This document shows positions 26,077 to 34,916 of a DNA stretch of 64,000 bases, piece by piece (position 1 is the first letter of the stretch; every line of letters starts with the position of its first letter). Where the stretch lies: contig NZ_JAANIH010000004.1 in the NCBI RefSeq assembly GCF_014529705.1, positions 62,001 through 126,000 of the forward strand, read 5' to 3'. This DNA comes from Bradyrhizobium campsiandrae. GTDB lineage: Bacteria > Pseudomonadota > Alphaproteobacteria > Rhizobiales > Xanthobacteraceae. Made by a program: the position numbers and the translations under genes. The notes beneath the pieces are model-generated. The model made no database searches. It had not been told where the DNA came from and saw nothing but the letters and a program-made list of their open reading frames with translations.

Positions 26077-26934
26077 CTAGTGTTTGGCCGCAGTCGCCCG
26101 GATCGCAGCGGCCAGTGTCCTCAATGATTGCTTGGTCTGCTGGTCGCCGGGACTTGCGTGCAGCACCACGTCCCGCGACGGGAGCGGCGGCAATCCCAGT
26201 TGCGCGCCAACATCGATCGTGTCCGCAGGAGCGACGCGTCGCCCGAGCGCCGCGACCGCAAGTCCCGCCGAGATCGCCGCGCCGATGGTGACGACGCCGC
26301 CGCCGACGAAAACTTCGGTCCAGGCGATGCCGGCTCTGTTGAGGGCGTCGACAGCCATGCTGCGCACGCTGCAGGGATCGGCCTGTGTGGCGATCCGCAG
26401 CGGTTCTCCACCATGATGCTCGAAATCCGCGGACGCCATCCACCCGAAGGTTTCCTTCAGGATGACCTCGCCGCCCCGCCGCCGATTGTCATGGCGCAGC
26501 ACGATCGCTGCGTCGATCGCACCGCGGTCGAGTTCGTCGAGCACCTGACGCGAGGTCGATACGCGAATCTCGAGCACGAGGCTCGGTTCTGCGCTCTTCA
26601 TTCGGCGCAGCAGGACAGGTAGCTCCGCACCCACGATGTGGTGGCTGATGCCGACGACGAGACGGCGCCGTTCCAGGCCGAAGCTGCCGAGTGCGTCGTG
26701 ATGCGCGGCAAGCAGCGTGCGCGCAGGTGTAAGAAAGGCATCGCCGTCCGCGGACAGGCGGACCAGGCGCGGCGTGCGATCCAGCAGCCTTCGCCCAAGT
26801 TCATCCTCCAGTCGCTTGATCTTCAGGCTGATCGCCGACTGCGTCGTGTCCATCGCTTCGGCGGCGCGGGTGAAGCTCTTCAGATCGGCCGTCAGCACGA
26901 AGGCCTGCACCGCTTCGATGTCCAGCGTTTTCAT
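26077..26934 (-). CDS. LysR-family transcriptional regulator (copy A)
   Basis: The 285-residue protein has an N-terminal winged HTH (residues about 3-62, with SFTRAAEAMDTTQSAISLKI) and a LysR substrate-binding domain. It is clearly similar to the LysR protein at 30212-31066 in both domains, including a shared WTEVFVGGG-like segment and the IDVGAQLGLPPLP ending. I start at ATG 26934; ATG 26943 and TTG 26955 are in frame. It is divergent from the DUF4865 gene across a short AT-rich gap and probably regulates that pair. The ligand is unknown. Confidence 0.9.
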   Translation of the reverse strand: MKTLDIEAVQAFVLTADLKSFTRAAEAMDTTQSAISLKIKRLEDELGRRLLDRTPRLVRLSADGDAFLTPARTLLAAHHDALGSFGLERRRLVVGISHHIVGAELPVLLRRMKSAEPSLVLEIRVSTSRQVLDELDRGAIDAAIVLRHDNRRRGGEVILKETFGWMASADFEHHGGEPLRIATQADPCSVRSMAVDALNRAGIAWTEVFVGGGVVTIGAAISAGLAVAALGRRVAPADTIDVGAQLGLPPLPSRDVVLHASPGDQQTKQSLRTLAAAIRATAAKH

Positions 26935-26959
26935 CCCAATCATTCCGATTTTCAATCAC

Positions 26960-26974
26960 TGAAACATCATTTCA
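26960..26974. promoter_or_regulatory. Candidate LysR box TGAAA-N5-TTTCA
   Basis: An exact inverted repeat with 5-base arms in the AT-rich gap between the LysR gene and the DUF4865 gene. The T-N11-A type layout and the divergent arrangement fit a binding site of the neighbouring LysR regulator. Confidence 0.4.
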
Positions 26975-27045
26975 TATCGTTTTTAAATGATCAACCGCCG
27001 GCTATCATTTCTCTCGGGCTGAATTTCAACGAAGAGACATGCCAG

Positions 27046-27627
27046 ATGACGATCGCTCACTACATTCACCGGCTTCCTGCCGACTACGACATCGGACTCA
27101 TCCGCAGCCGCGCCAGGGAGCGCGGGGCGCTGTGGAACGACGTTCCCGAACTGCACTTCAAGGGCTTCCTGCTGCGCGAGCGCGGCCGCTATGGTGCGAT
27201 CGCCAGCAGCTATTCGTCGCTCTATCTCTGGCGAACGGATGAGGCCTTCCGCAATTTCCTGGTGAGCGGTCGCTACAAGGTCGTCACCGACAGCTTCGGT
27301 CGGGCCGACATTCAAACCCGCTTCTCGCTCGACGCGCGTCGCGGTCGGGCCAGCGATGCCCGCTTCATCTACAAGCAGGAGCTGAGCATCCCGATCGATA
27401 CCGATCTGACCGCGGCCTTTGCTGCCGAGATAGCGCGCAATCGCGAGGTGGCGGCGCAGCCGGGAGCTGTGGCCGCGATCCTCGGCCTCGACCCGCAGAG
27501 CTGGACGTTCACGCGCATCCTGCTGTCGGAGCGAGAGCCGGCCGGGGAAAGCGATGCGGTCGCCTATGAGGTCCTGCACCTGGCAAGGCCGCTGCTGGAC
27601 TCGCTGCGGTCGGCCGGCGCGCGATGA
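27046..27627 (+). CDS. DUF4865-family protein
   Basis: The 193-residue protein matches what I recall as DUF4865: MTIAHYIHRLPADYDIGLIR at the start, LHFKGFLLRERGRYGAIASSY-like centre (two parts) and a WRTDEAFRNFLVSGRYKVV segment. The family is uncharacterised and looks like a small ferredoxin-like alpha+beta domain of the monooxygenase (ABM) type, but that is a guess. ATG 27046 has GAAGAG upstream. Its stop overlaps the start of the acetoacetate decarboxylase-family gene by four bases, so the two are coupled. Confidence 0.8.
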   Translation: MTIAHYIHRLPADYDIGLIRSRARERGALWNDVPELHFKGFLLRERGRYGAIASSYSSLYLWRTDEAFRNFLVSGRYKVVTDSFGRADIQTRFSLDARRGRASDARFIYKQELSIPIDTDLTAAFAAEIARNREVAAQPGAVAAILGLDPQSWTFTRILLSEREPAGESDAVAYEVLHLARPLLDSLRSAGAR

Positions 27628-28442
27628 GCTATCGCTTCGAACCCGGACGCATCTACCGGATGCCGACCCATTTCGGACCGGCGCCGGGCCCCCGCCAATT
27701 GCCTGCCGGCGTTGCCGGGGATCGGGCGAAGAGCCCTCGTCGGCTTTCGGTTGCGGCGAGCTTTCTGACCGATGCTGCGATGTTGCAGCGTCATTTGCCG
27801 GAGGGCTTTTCTCTCGCCGGTGACGCCGTTGTCACCGTCGAGTTTCACTACATGACGGAGATCGATTGGCTTGCCGGCCGCGGCTACACCATGATCCATG
27901 TCAGTTGGCCCGCGCGCTTTGACGGCGTGCGGGACCATGCTTCAGGGCGATTCCTGGCCGTCGTCTGGGAGAGCCTTGCCGATCCGATCATCACGGGGCG
28001 GGACGAGATAGGTCATCCCAAGCTCTATGCCGAGGTCGATCCGCCCCGGCATAGCGAGGGCATGCAGGTCTGCACCGCTGGCTGGATGGGCTATCGTTTC
28101 CTCGAACTGTCGGTGGCCGATCTGCGGCCTGCGCCTGTCGCGCAGGTGGCAGCGTCCGATGGAACGTTGATGTTGAAATATGTCCCGCGCACGGGAACCT
28201 GGGGTGAGCACGAGCTCTGCCAGGTGACGCTGACGCCGGCAGAAGATCCTGACAACACCGTGGAAGCGCGGCAGCTCGGGCGAGGCGCCGTGCGTTTCCA
28301 CCGTGCTACGTGGAGTGACCTGCCGACCATGTATCATGTCGTGAATGCACTGGCCGGACTGCCTGTCATCGAACCGCGCGGCGGACGGGTGCAACATTCG
28401 CGAGGCGGCAAGCCTTACCTCGATCAGAGGGTGTTGCTGTGA
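27624..28442 (+). CDS. Acetoacetate decarboxylase-family protein
   Basis: The 272-residue protein belongs to the acetoacetate decarboxylase superfamily: a Schiff-base lysine is expected in the segment GRDEIGHPKLYAEV near residues 129-142, and the earlier FHYMTEIDWLAGRGY run and later YVPRTGTW are typical of the fold. Superfamily members decarboxylate beta-keto acids or catalyse aldol-type chemistry. It is translationally coupled to the DUF4865 gene and both are divergent from a LysR regulator. The gene stops one base before the convergent MFS gene. The actual reaction is unknown. Confidence 0.85.
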   Translation: MSYRFEPGRIYRMPTHFGPAPGPRQLPAGVAGDRAKSPRRLSVAASFLTDAAMLQRHLPEGFSLAGDAVVTVEFHYMTEIDWLAGRGYTMIHVSWPARFDGVRDHASGRFLAVVWESLADPIITGRDEIGHPKLYAEVDPPRHSEGMQVCTAGWMGYRFLELSVADLRPAPVAQVAASDGTLMLKYVPRTGTWGEHELCQVTLTPAEDPDNTVEARQLGRGAVRFHRATWSDLPTMYHVVNALAGLPVIEPRGGRVQHSRGGKPYLDQRVLL

Positions 28443-28443
28443 G

Positions 28444-30081
28444 CTATTGCCCGGCCATCCAATCAGGCGATGAGCGAGGAACACAATCTGGCTCGCCGCC
28501 GCTCGGAGCGGGGCGCTTCCGCGTGGCGTAGCTCCCGCCAAAAATCGCGAAGCTCGCGAGCGCGATGATCCAGACAGAAAGTCCGCCATAGAGCATCACC
28601 AGCCGGAAGCCGTGGATCAACGCGTCCTGCAGAGCGGCTTCCGCTGCTGGCAGCGAGGTAAGCTCGGCAAAGTCCGCGGCGTGAGCGGCGCCGCTTGCGA
28701 CCTGCTGCGCGAGATCCTGCAGGCGGCCGGCGTCGAGAGCGCCGGACAAGGCGCCACGCAGCCAGGAGGAAATGCCGGTGATCAGGATGAAGCCCATCAG
28801 GGCGATATTGATCGCGAGCGAAATCATGCGGGCGCTCATGTCGATGCCCGATGCCATGCCGGCTCGCGTGCTCGACACCGCACCCGTCGTGACGTTGGTC
28901 ACCGGCGTGTTGGTGAGGGCAAGGCCGGCGCCCGCAATCAGGCATCCGGGCGCCAGCGTCAGCCAGCTGACATGCTCCACGCCACTGCCGGCCCACATCA
29001 GCATGAAGCCGAGGCCGATGACGAACAGGCCGAGCGGAACGGCGATGCCGCCGCCGAACCTGAGCAAGATCCGCTCGCCCAACGGCGGGATCACGAGCGT
29101 TGGCAGCGTGTAGGTGAGCAGCGCGAGGCCCGCCGCGACATTGTCGTAACCGAGCGCGCTGCGGAAGAAGATCGGCAGGTAAATCATGAACGGCCAGAAG
29201 CTGAAATTCATGCCGGCCGACCCCAGCAGGGCGCCCGAGAAGGCGCGTAACCGGAACACGGAGAAATCGAACATCGGACGGGCGCTATGCAGCTCGACCA
29301 GCACGAAGATGACGAAGCTCAGAGCTGCGGTTGTGACGATTGCGAGGCCGGCCGGGCTGCCGAAGCCGAAATCAGGACCTTCCGTGATATAGAACGCGAC
29401 GCAGAACACCGATAGCGAGAGTGTCGCGATGCCGGCGACGTCGAGATGCCTTGCGTCCGGATCGCGTGATTCCTGTACGCCGGTTCGAGCAAGCGCGATC
29501 GTCGCGGTCGCGATCAATGCATGGACCAGGAAGACCCATTGCCAGCCGGAAACCGCGACGATTGCCGCGCCGATCATTGGTCCGAAACCAAGGCCGATGC
29601 CGAAGATGATGCCCCATGCGGTGAAAGCGCGTGCGCGCTCAGGGCCCTCTCGGAACTGATGCGAGAGAACCGCGACCTGGCAGATCAGCATCGCACCGCC
29701 GCTCATGCCCTGAAGGAAGCGGCTGACGATGAGCACGAGGGCGTCTTGCGCCAGGCCACAGATCAGGGAAGCGAGGCCGAACACGGCGATGCTGACGACG
29801 AACACGCGCTTTCGACCATAGCGATCGGCCAGCGTGCCCGTGGCCATCAGCACCGTCGTGACAGCGATGGTGTAGGCATTCATGATCCATTGCAACTGCT
29901 GGAAGTTCGCGTGCAGGACCGTCTCCAGCGTCGGCAGGATCGTCGGCACGCTGGAAATCTCCAAACCGAACATGAGCGACGCGAGGCACGCCGCGGCCAG
30001 GGCGGTGATGTTTCGTCGTGATGGTGAGACCGTCAAGGCTATGACCTCCAAACGTGACGCTGATTGCCGGACGTACGACAT
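28444..30081 (-). CDS. MFS transporter, DHA2 (EmrB/QacA) family
   Basis: The 545-residue protein has about 14 hydrophobic segments and the MFS motif A as GTLADRYGRKRVF near residue 80, followed by the MLICQVAVLSHQF and GLGFGPMIGAA regions of DHA2 drug:proton antiporters. ATG 30081 has GGAG at a good distance. It is divergent from the second LysR gene and converges on the decarboxylase-family gene. The likely role is export of a small organic compound at the inner membrane, perhaps a product or toxic analogue handled by the neighbouring pair; no substrate can be read. Confidence 0.92.
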   Translation of the reverse strand: MSYVRQSASRLEVIALTVSPSRRNITALAAACLASLMFGLEISSVPTILPTLETVLHANFQQLQWIMNAYTIAVTTVLMATGTLADRYGRKRVFVVSIAVFGLASLICGLAQDALVLIVSRFLQGMSGGAMLICQVAVLSHQFREGPERARAFTAWGIIFGIGLGFGPMIGAAIVAVSGWQWVFLVHALIATATIALARTGVQESRDPDARHLDVAGIATLSLSVFCVAFYITEGPDFGFGSPAGLAIVTTAALSFVIFVLVELHSARPMFDFSVFRLRAFSGALLGSAGMNFSFWPFMIYLPIFFRSALGYDNVAAGLALLTYTLPTLVIPPLGERILLRFGGGIAVPLGLFVIGLGFMLMWAGSGVEHVSWLTLAPGCLIAGAGLALTNTPVTNVTTGAVSSTRAGMASGIDMSARMISLAINIALMGFILITGISSWLRGALSGALDAGRLQDLAQQVASGAAHAADFAELTSLPAAEAALQDALIHGFRLVMLYGGLSVWIIALASFAIFGGSYATRKRPAPSGGEPDCVPRSSPDWMAGQ

Positions 30082-30164
30082 CACTCGCTCCGGGAAGGGA
30101 TTGCTTTCCCGTACGCCAGGTTCGCGTCAGGCGGGGCGAACATAGGGAGGCCTTGACCACAACA

Positions 30165-30185
30165 AAATCCGATCAATATAGATTT
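30165..30185. promoter_or_regulatory. Candidate LysR box AAATC-N11-GATTT
   Basis: An inverted repeat with 5-base arms, ending 27 bases before the LysR copy B start, in the gap shared with the divergent MFS gene. Spacing and position fit an autoregulatory LysR site. Confidence 0.4.
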
Positions 30186-30211
30186 CAGAGACAACAAAGC
30201 CGGATGATGGA

Positions 30212-31066
30212 ATGCTCTCGCTCGATGTCGATGCCGTCAGAGCTTTTGTGATGGTGGCGGACCTCCACAGCTTCACGCGCGCCGCGAAGGCATTAGGGAC
30301 CACGCAAGGTGCGATCAGCGTCAAGCTGAAGCGGCTCGAGGATCGTATTGGCCACCGATTGCTCGAGCGCACGCCACGATCGGTGCGACTGTCGACGCAA
30401 GGAGCGGCCTTCCTGCAAGGGGCGCGGGAGCTGATCGCGGCGCACGAGCGCGCGATCGCCGGGCTCAACGCACCTCCGCGTCACTTCGGACTTGGCATTG
30501 CCGCGCATGTCGCGGGCCCGGAGGTGCCGGCCCTGTTGTCACGGCTTCATGCGTACGATCCGAACCTGACCATCGAGGTTCAACTCGACAATTCGCGCAA
30601 TCTCCTTGATTTGTTCGATCAGGGTCGGCTGGATGCAGCCATCGTCCAGCGTGAGGACGATCGTCGCGATGGCGAAACGCTGGCGCATGAGCGCTTCGGC
30701 TGGTTTGCGGCGCAAGGGTTCGAGCACAGGCCGGGCGAACCGTTGCGTCTCGCCGCGCTGGCTCCGACCTGCGGTGTGCGCAACATTGCCACGCAGGCTC
30801 TGGATGCGGCCGGCATCAAATGGACAGAGGTGTTTTTGGGCGGCGGCTCCTCGGCGGTTCACGCGGCCGTCATCGCGGGGCTTGCGATTGCGCCGCTGTC
30901 CTATCGGATCGCGCCGGCCGGCACCATCGACATCGGCGCGAAACTCGGACTGCCCGTGCTGCCGCCGTCCGAAGTCGTGCTTCATTCATCCCTGACCGAC
31001 CGCCGGTCTCGCGCCGCGCTAGCAGCGTTGGCGACCGCATTCCGCGAGCATCGCACACCGCTGTGA
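30212..31066 (+). CDS. LysR-family transcriptional regulator (copy B)
   Basis: The 284-residue regulator has an N-terminal HTH (SFTRAAKALGTTQGAISVKL) and a LysR effector domain. It resembles copy A at 26077-26934 throughout, which points to an ancient duplication. The two copies bracket the DUF4865, decarboxylase-family and MFS genes, and each faces its own divergent target. ATG 30212 follows GATGGA. The effector is unknown. Convergent with the third NtaA-type monooxygenase gene. Confidence 0.92.
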   Translation: MLSLDVDAVRAFVMVADLHSFTRAAKALGTTQGAISVKLKRLEDRIGHRLLERTPRSVRLSTQGAAFLQGARELIAAHERAIAGLNAPPRHFGLGIAAHVAGPEVPALLSRLHAYDPNLTIEVQLDNSRNLLDLFDQGRLDAAIVQREDDRRDGETLAHERFGWFAAQGFEHRPGEPLRLAALAPTCGVRNIATQALDAAGIKWTEVFLGGGSSAVHAAVIAGLAIAPLSYRIAPAGTIDIGAKLGLPVLPPSEVVLHSSLTDRRSRAALAALATAFREHRTPL

Positions 31067-31077
31067 GCTTCGCCCTG

Positions 31078-32484
31078 TTATTCGGCTGCGTCGGATTGCA
31101 GTGCGCTTGTTGAAGGCAGGCGCCGAAAATTCGCGCCGGGATGTGTGGTGTGCAGCCGCGGGCCGCGTCCGGGGAATAGCTTTTCCCGCAGCGTGCCGTC
31201 GCGATAGGCGGTCTTGTAGACGCCGCGCGATTGCAGCTCCGGCACGACGAGATCAACAAAGGCGTTCAGCGATTCCGGTGCGACGAGGCGAAACAGGTTG
31301 AAACCATCGACGTCGGTCTCATCAGCCCAGGCGATCAGCTCGTCGGCGACGTCCTGCGGCGAGCCGACCACGAAGGGCGACCGGGCGCCGGCGCGGCTCA
31401 GTCTCGCGAGGTCGCCGACATTGACCGGCCGGTCGCTCCGGACCGTGAAATTCTCGATCATCGATTGGATGGCGTTGCTCTCGACATATTCGATCGGCTG
31501 GTCTGGCCGATAGGTCGAGAAGTCGATGCCGGTCCAGCCCGACAACAAGGCGAGCTGGCCGGTCTGGTCGACATGCCGTGCATAGTCCTCGAGCAGATCG
31601 TGCGCCTCGGCCCGCGTCGGCGCCACGATCACGGTCGCGCCGGCAAACAGGCGGATGTCGTAGGGATCGCGGCCAAAGGTCTTGGCCGCTTCGCGTATCT
31701 CGCGGACAGCGCGGGCCAGAATTGGCCTGGTCTGGCCATTGAGAAAAACCGCTTCCGAGTGCCGGGCGGCGAACGCGCGGCCGCGCTTCGAGGTGCCGGC
31801 CTGGTACAGGAGCGGGGTTCGCTGCGGCGAAGGCTCGGCGAGATGGATGCCGTCGACCTTGAAGTAGGGGCCTTCATGAAGAACGCGGTGAAGTCTCGAG
31901 GGGTCCGTGAAGATGCGGCTGCCGCGGTCGCGGCGAACCGCGTCTTCCTCCCAGCTTCCCTCCCATAGCTTGTAGGCCGCGGTGAGAAAGTCATCGGCCG
32001 CGTCATAGCGGTCGTCGTGGGCGCGGCCAGCCGGAAAGCCCATGCCGCGCGCGCCGCTATCGAGATATCCGGTGACGATGTTCCAGCCGATCCTGCCTTT
32101 CGTAAGGTGGTCGAGCGTCGAAAACGTGCGGGCCAGTTGATAGGGATGTTCAAAGGTCAAGTTCGAGGTGATGCCAAAGCCGAGATGGCGGGTGACGAGC
32201 GCCATGGCGGACACGAGCAGTGTCGGGTCAGCGTTCGGCAGCTGCACGGCATGGCGCGCGGCAGCCTCGGCATTGCCGCCATAGACGTCGTACACGCCGA
32301 ACACGTCGGCCAGGAAGACGCCGTCGAGCAGTCCCCGCTCTGCGGTCTTGGCGCAGTCGACCCAATAATCAAGCGTATTGTAGTCGATGGACGCATCGCG
32401 CGGATGAGACCACAAGCCGGCCCAATTGTGGCTTGGCGCCATCATGTTGAAAGCGTTGAAGCGCAGTTCGCGCGGTCTCGTCAT
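31078..32484 (-). CDS. NtaA/SnaA/DszA-family flavin-dependent monooxygenase (third copy)
   Basis: The 468-residue enzyme has the family core but is more distant from the other two copies: RFNAFNMMAPSHNWAGLW at the start, LDGVFLADVFGVYDVYGG, LDHLTKGRIGWNIVTGYLDS and GSPQDVADELIAWADETDVDGFN. ATG 32484 precedes TRPRELRFN and matches the family start; the frame extends 11 codons further. It is divergent from O-acetylhomoserine sulfhydrylase, which consumes sulfide for methionine synthesis, so release of reduced sulfur or sulfite from an organosulfur compound is plausible. Needs FMNH2 from a separate reductase. Confidence 0.9.
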   Translation of the reverse strand: MTRPRELRFNAFNMMAPSHNWAGLWSHPRDASIDYNTLDYWVDCAKTAERGLLDGVFLADVFGVYDVYGGNAEAAARHAVQLPNADPTLLVSAMALVTRHLGFGITSNLTFEHPYQLARTFSTLDHLTKGRIGWNIVTGYLDSGARGMGFPAGRAHDDRYDAADDFLTAAYKLWEGSWEEDAVRRDRGSRIFTDPSRLHRVLHEGPYFKVDGIHLAEPSPQRTPLLYQAGTSKRGRAFAARHSEAVFLNGQTRPILARAVREIREAAKTFGRDPYDIRLFAGATVIVAPTRAEAHDLLEDYARHVDQTGQLALLSGWTGIDFSTYRPDQPIEYVESNAIQSMIENFTVRSDRPVNVGDLARLSRAGARSPFVVGSPQDVADELIAWADETDVDGFNLFRLVAPESLNAFVDLVVPELQSRGVYKTAYRDGTLREKLFPGRGPRLHTTHPGANFRRLPSTSALQSDAAE

Positions 32485-32607
32485 GATCTGGCTCGATCGT
32501 CTATTTGCGAAGCACATTCGCTGCGCGTTCCACTGTTAACATTTTGTGCCAGCGAGTTTGTTTCCAATTCGGCAAAGGCGCGGAAACAAACACGTTGCGG
32601 GGCGGTG

Positions 32608-32616
32608 TTGATGCAG
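32608..32616 (+). promoter_or_regulatory. TTGATGCAG half-site upstream of metY-like gene
   Basis: The same 9-base word as at 7298-7306 and 16900-16908, located 121 bases before the O-acetylhomoserine sulfhydrylase start. No CTTGAAC word follows here. Listed because all three occurrences precede sulfur genes. Confidence 0.3.
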
Positions 32617-32736
32617 CACGCGCATCGCTATTTTCCCGGAGTGCTCGACAGCCGCAGAATCCGACCGCATCATTTCCACCGACAAGCACGGCTTGCCGCG
32701 CATGACGCGCGCCCTCGAACCGAAAGGGAATTGCAG

Positions 32737-34056
32737 ATGGCTTTGGAGACCCGGAACTTCGAGACGCTCGCGTTGCACGGCGGATCGTACCGCGCTGATC
32801 CCGCCACCGGCGCAGTGGCGGTTCCGATCTACCAGACCACGTCATTCCAGTTCGAAAATGCCGATCATGCCTCGCGCCTGTTCGCGCTCGAGCAACTGGG
32901 CCCGATCTACACCCGCATCGGCAATCCGACGCAGGAGGCGTTCGAAACCCGGCTTGCGGCATTGGAAGGCGGGGTGGCCGCGCTTGCAGTCGCGTCGGGT
33001 CAAACCGCCTCCGCCTTCGCAATCTTCAACATCGCGCAAGCCGGCGACAACATCGTGTCCTCGACCGACCTCTACGGTGGGACGTATACGCTGCTCTCGC
33101 AAACCCTGAAGCAGTTCGGCATCGAGGTGCGGTTCGTCGATCCTGCCGATCCCGAAAACTTCCGCCGCGCGACCGACGCAAAGACGCGGGCCTATTTCGG
33201 CGAGACGCTCCCCAACCCCAAGCTGAACGTGTTCCCGATCAAGGAGGTCGCGGATATTGGCCGCTCGCTGGGCGTGCCGCTCATTCTCGACAACACGGCC
33301 TCGCCACTGATCGCGCGTCCGTTCGAGCACGGCGCAGCGGTGGTGGTCTATTCCACGACCAAATATATCGGCGGCCACGGCACCGCGATCGGGGGCGCCA
33401 TCGTTGACGGCGGCAACTTCGACTGGGCTGCGCATGCGGAGCGCTTCCCGCTGCTCAACAAGCCTGACGAGGCCTATCACGGCGCGATCTGGACCGAAGC
33501 GGCGAAGCCGCTTGGCCCGATCGCCTACATCCTGCGGGCCCGTGTCAAGCTGCTGCGTGACCTTGGCGCGTCGATTGCGCCGCAAAATGCCTTCCAGTTC
33601 ATCCAGGGGCTCGAGACCTTGCCGCTGCGCATCCGGCAGCACAACGAGAATGCGGTGAAAGTCGCGAACTTCCTCGCGAAACATCCTTCGGTGTCGAACG
33701 TGATCTTCCCGGGCCTCCAGAGCGGAGAGAACAAGCGTCGCGCGGATGCCTATCTGAAGGGCGGTTACGGAGCCCTCGTCGGCTTCGAGCTGAAAGGTGG
33801 CGTCGAAGCCGGCCGTCGCTTCATCGACGCACTCAAGCTGTTCTATCACGTTGCCAATATCGGCGACGCCCGGTCGCTCGCCATTCATCCAGCGTCGACG
33901 ACGCATCAGCAACTGACCGCAGCCGAGCAGCTCGCCGCAGGCGTCACGCCCGGCTATGTCCGCCTCTCGGTCGGGATCGAGCATCCCGATGACATCCTGG
34001 CAGATCTTGGGCAGGCGCTGGCGCAGGCCGACGCCGGTGCGCGCAAGGCCGCATGA
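32737..34056 (+). CDS. metY: O-acetylhomoserine sulfhydrylase (PLP-dependent)
   Basis: The 439-residue enzyme is of the Cys/Met metabolism PLP family, MetY branch of about 430 residues. It condenses O-acetylhomoserine with sulfide, or with methanethiol, giving homocysteine or methionine. The PLP lysine is K209 in YSTTKYIGGHG, and YTRIGNPTQEAFE and LILDNTASPL are characteristic. ATG 32737 follows AAGGGA; the long upstream frame is noise. It is followed by two MetQ-type binding proteins and an AprA-like module in the same direction, so it may be part of one sulfur assimilation operon. Confidence 0.92.
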   Translation: MALETRNFETLALHGGSYRADPATGAVAVPIYQTTSFQFENADHASRLFALEQLGPIYTRIGNPTQEAFETRLAALEGGVAALAVASGQTASAFAIFNIAQAGDNIVSSTDLYGGTYTLLSQTLKQFGIEVRFVDPADPENFRRATDAKTRAYFGETLPNPKLNVFPIKEVADIGRSLGVPLILDNTASPLIARPFEHGAAVVVYSTTKYIGGHGTAIGGAIVDGGNFDWAAHAERFPLLNKPDEAYHGAIWTEAAKPLGPIAYILRARVKLLRDLGASIAPQNAFQFIQGLETLPLRIRQHNENAVKVANFLAKHPSVSNVIFPGLQSGENKRRADAYLKGGYGALVGFELKGGVEAGRRFIDALKLFYHVANIGDARSLAIHPASTTHQQLTAAEQLAAGVTPGYVRLSVGIEHPDDILADLGQALAQADAGARKAA

Positions 34057-34092
34057 TGCGCCTCATCCGAATTCCAACGGGAACGTGAGACA

Positions 34093-34890
34093 ATGGGAAT
34101 CCTTCGTCGTACCGTCCAGGCCGCCGGTCTCTGGCTCGCATTCACGGCTGTCGCCTTCGCCGGCGAACCGCTGAAGATCGCGACCAGCGCCGGCCCCGTT
34201 GGCCAATTGGCGTCCTTTGCCGCCAAGCTGGCCAAGGAGAAGGGGCAGGACGTCAAGATCGTCGAGCTGTCGGACTGGGTGGCGTTGAACGAGGTCGTGA
34301 ACAGCGGCGAGGTCGACGCCAATCTGTTTCAGCATGCGACCTATCTGGCGCTTCAGAACAAGCAGCGCGGCCTCAATCTGGTGCAGGCCGACAAGGTCGG
34401 CGTGATCGCGCCGGTCGGGCTGTTTTCGAAGAAGATCAAGACGCTCGACGAGATCAAGTCCGGCGACAGCGTCGCCATTCCGAACGAGCCGCTCAACGGT
34501 GCCCGTGGTCTGATCCTGCTGGAGCGGGCGGGCTTGATCAAGCTGACGCCCGGCAAGGGCTTTTCCGTCAGTAAGTTCGACATCATCGACAATCCCAAGA
34601 ACCTGAAGATCGTCGAGCTCGATCCGGCGCAGACTTACCGTTCGCTCGACGACGTGACGCTGGCACTCGTCAACATCACCTATTTGATTCCGGCCGGCGG
34701 CGATCCCAAGTCTGCGCTGATCATCGACCGTACCGTTGATGATGGGCTCGTACTGCGCTTCACGGCGCGGCCCGACAAGAAGGACGATCCGCGCCTGAAG
34801 GCCTTCATCCAGGTGTTCAACTCGCCGGAGGTGAAGCAATTCATCGAAGAGAAAATCCCGGCGTTCATTCCCGCGGGGTTCAACAGCTAG
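34093..34890 (+). CDS. MetQ/NlpA-family substrate-binding protein
   Basis: The 265-residue protein has a signal peptide ending near Ala-23 and an NlpA/MetQ body: LKIATSAGPVGQLASFAAKL, GEVDANLFQHATYLALQNKQ and SVAIPNEPLNGARGLILLE. It probably binds methionine or a relative in the periplasm. It lies 36 bases behind metY with GGGA before the ATG. No lipobox cysteine is seen, so it may be a free periplasmic protein. No MetN or MetI partner is encoded nearby, and the second MetQ-type gene follows after a small ORF. Confidence 0.9.
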   Translation: MGILRRTVQAAGLWLAFTAVAFAGEPLKIATSAGPVGQLASFAAKLAKEKGQDVKIVELSDWVALNEVVNSGEVDANLFQHATYLALQNKQRGLNLVQADKVGVIAPVGLFSKKIKTLDEIKSGDSVAIPNEPLNGARGLILLERAGLIKLTPGKGFSVSKFDIIDNPKNLKIVELDPAQTYRSLDDVTLALVNITYLIPAGGDPKSALIIDRTVDDGLVLRFTARPDKKDDPRLKAFIQVFNSPEVKQFIEEKIPAFIPAGFNS

Positions 34891-34916
34891 GAGATCGTCC
34901 TCTCGGGAAGCCGCGC

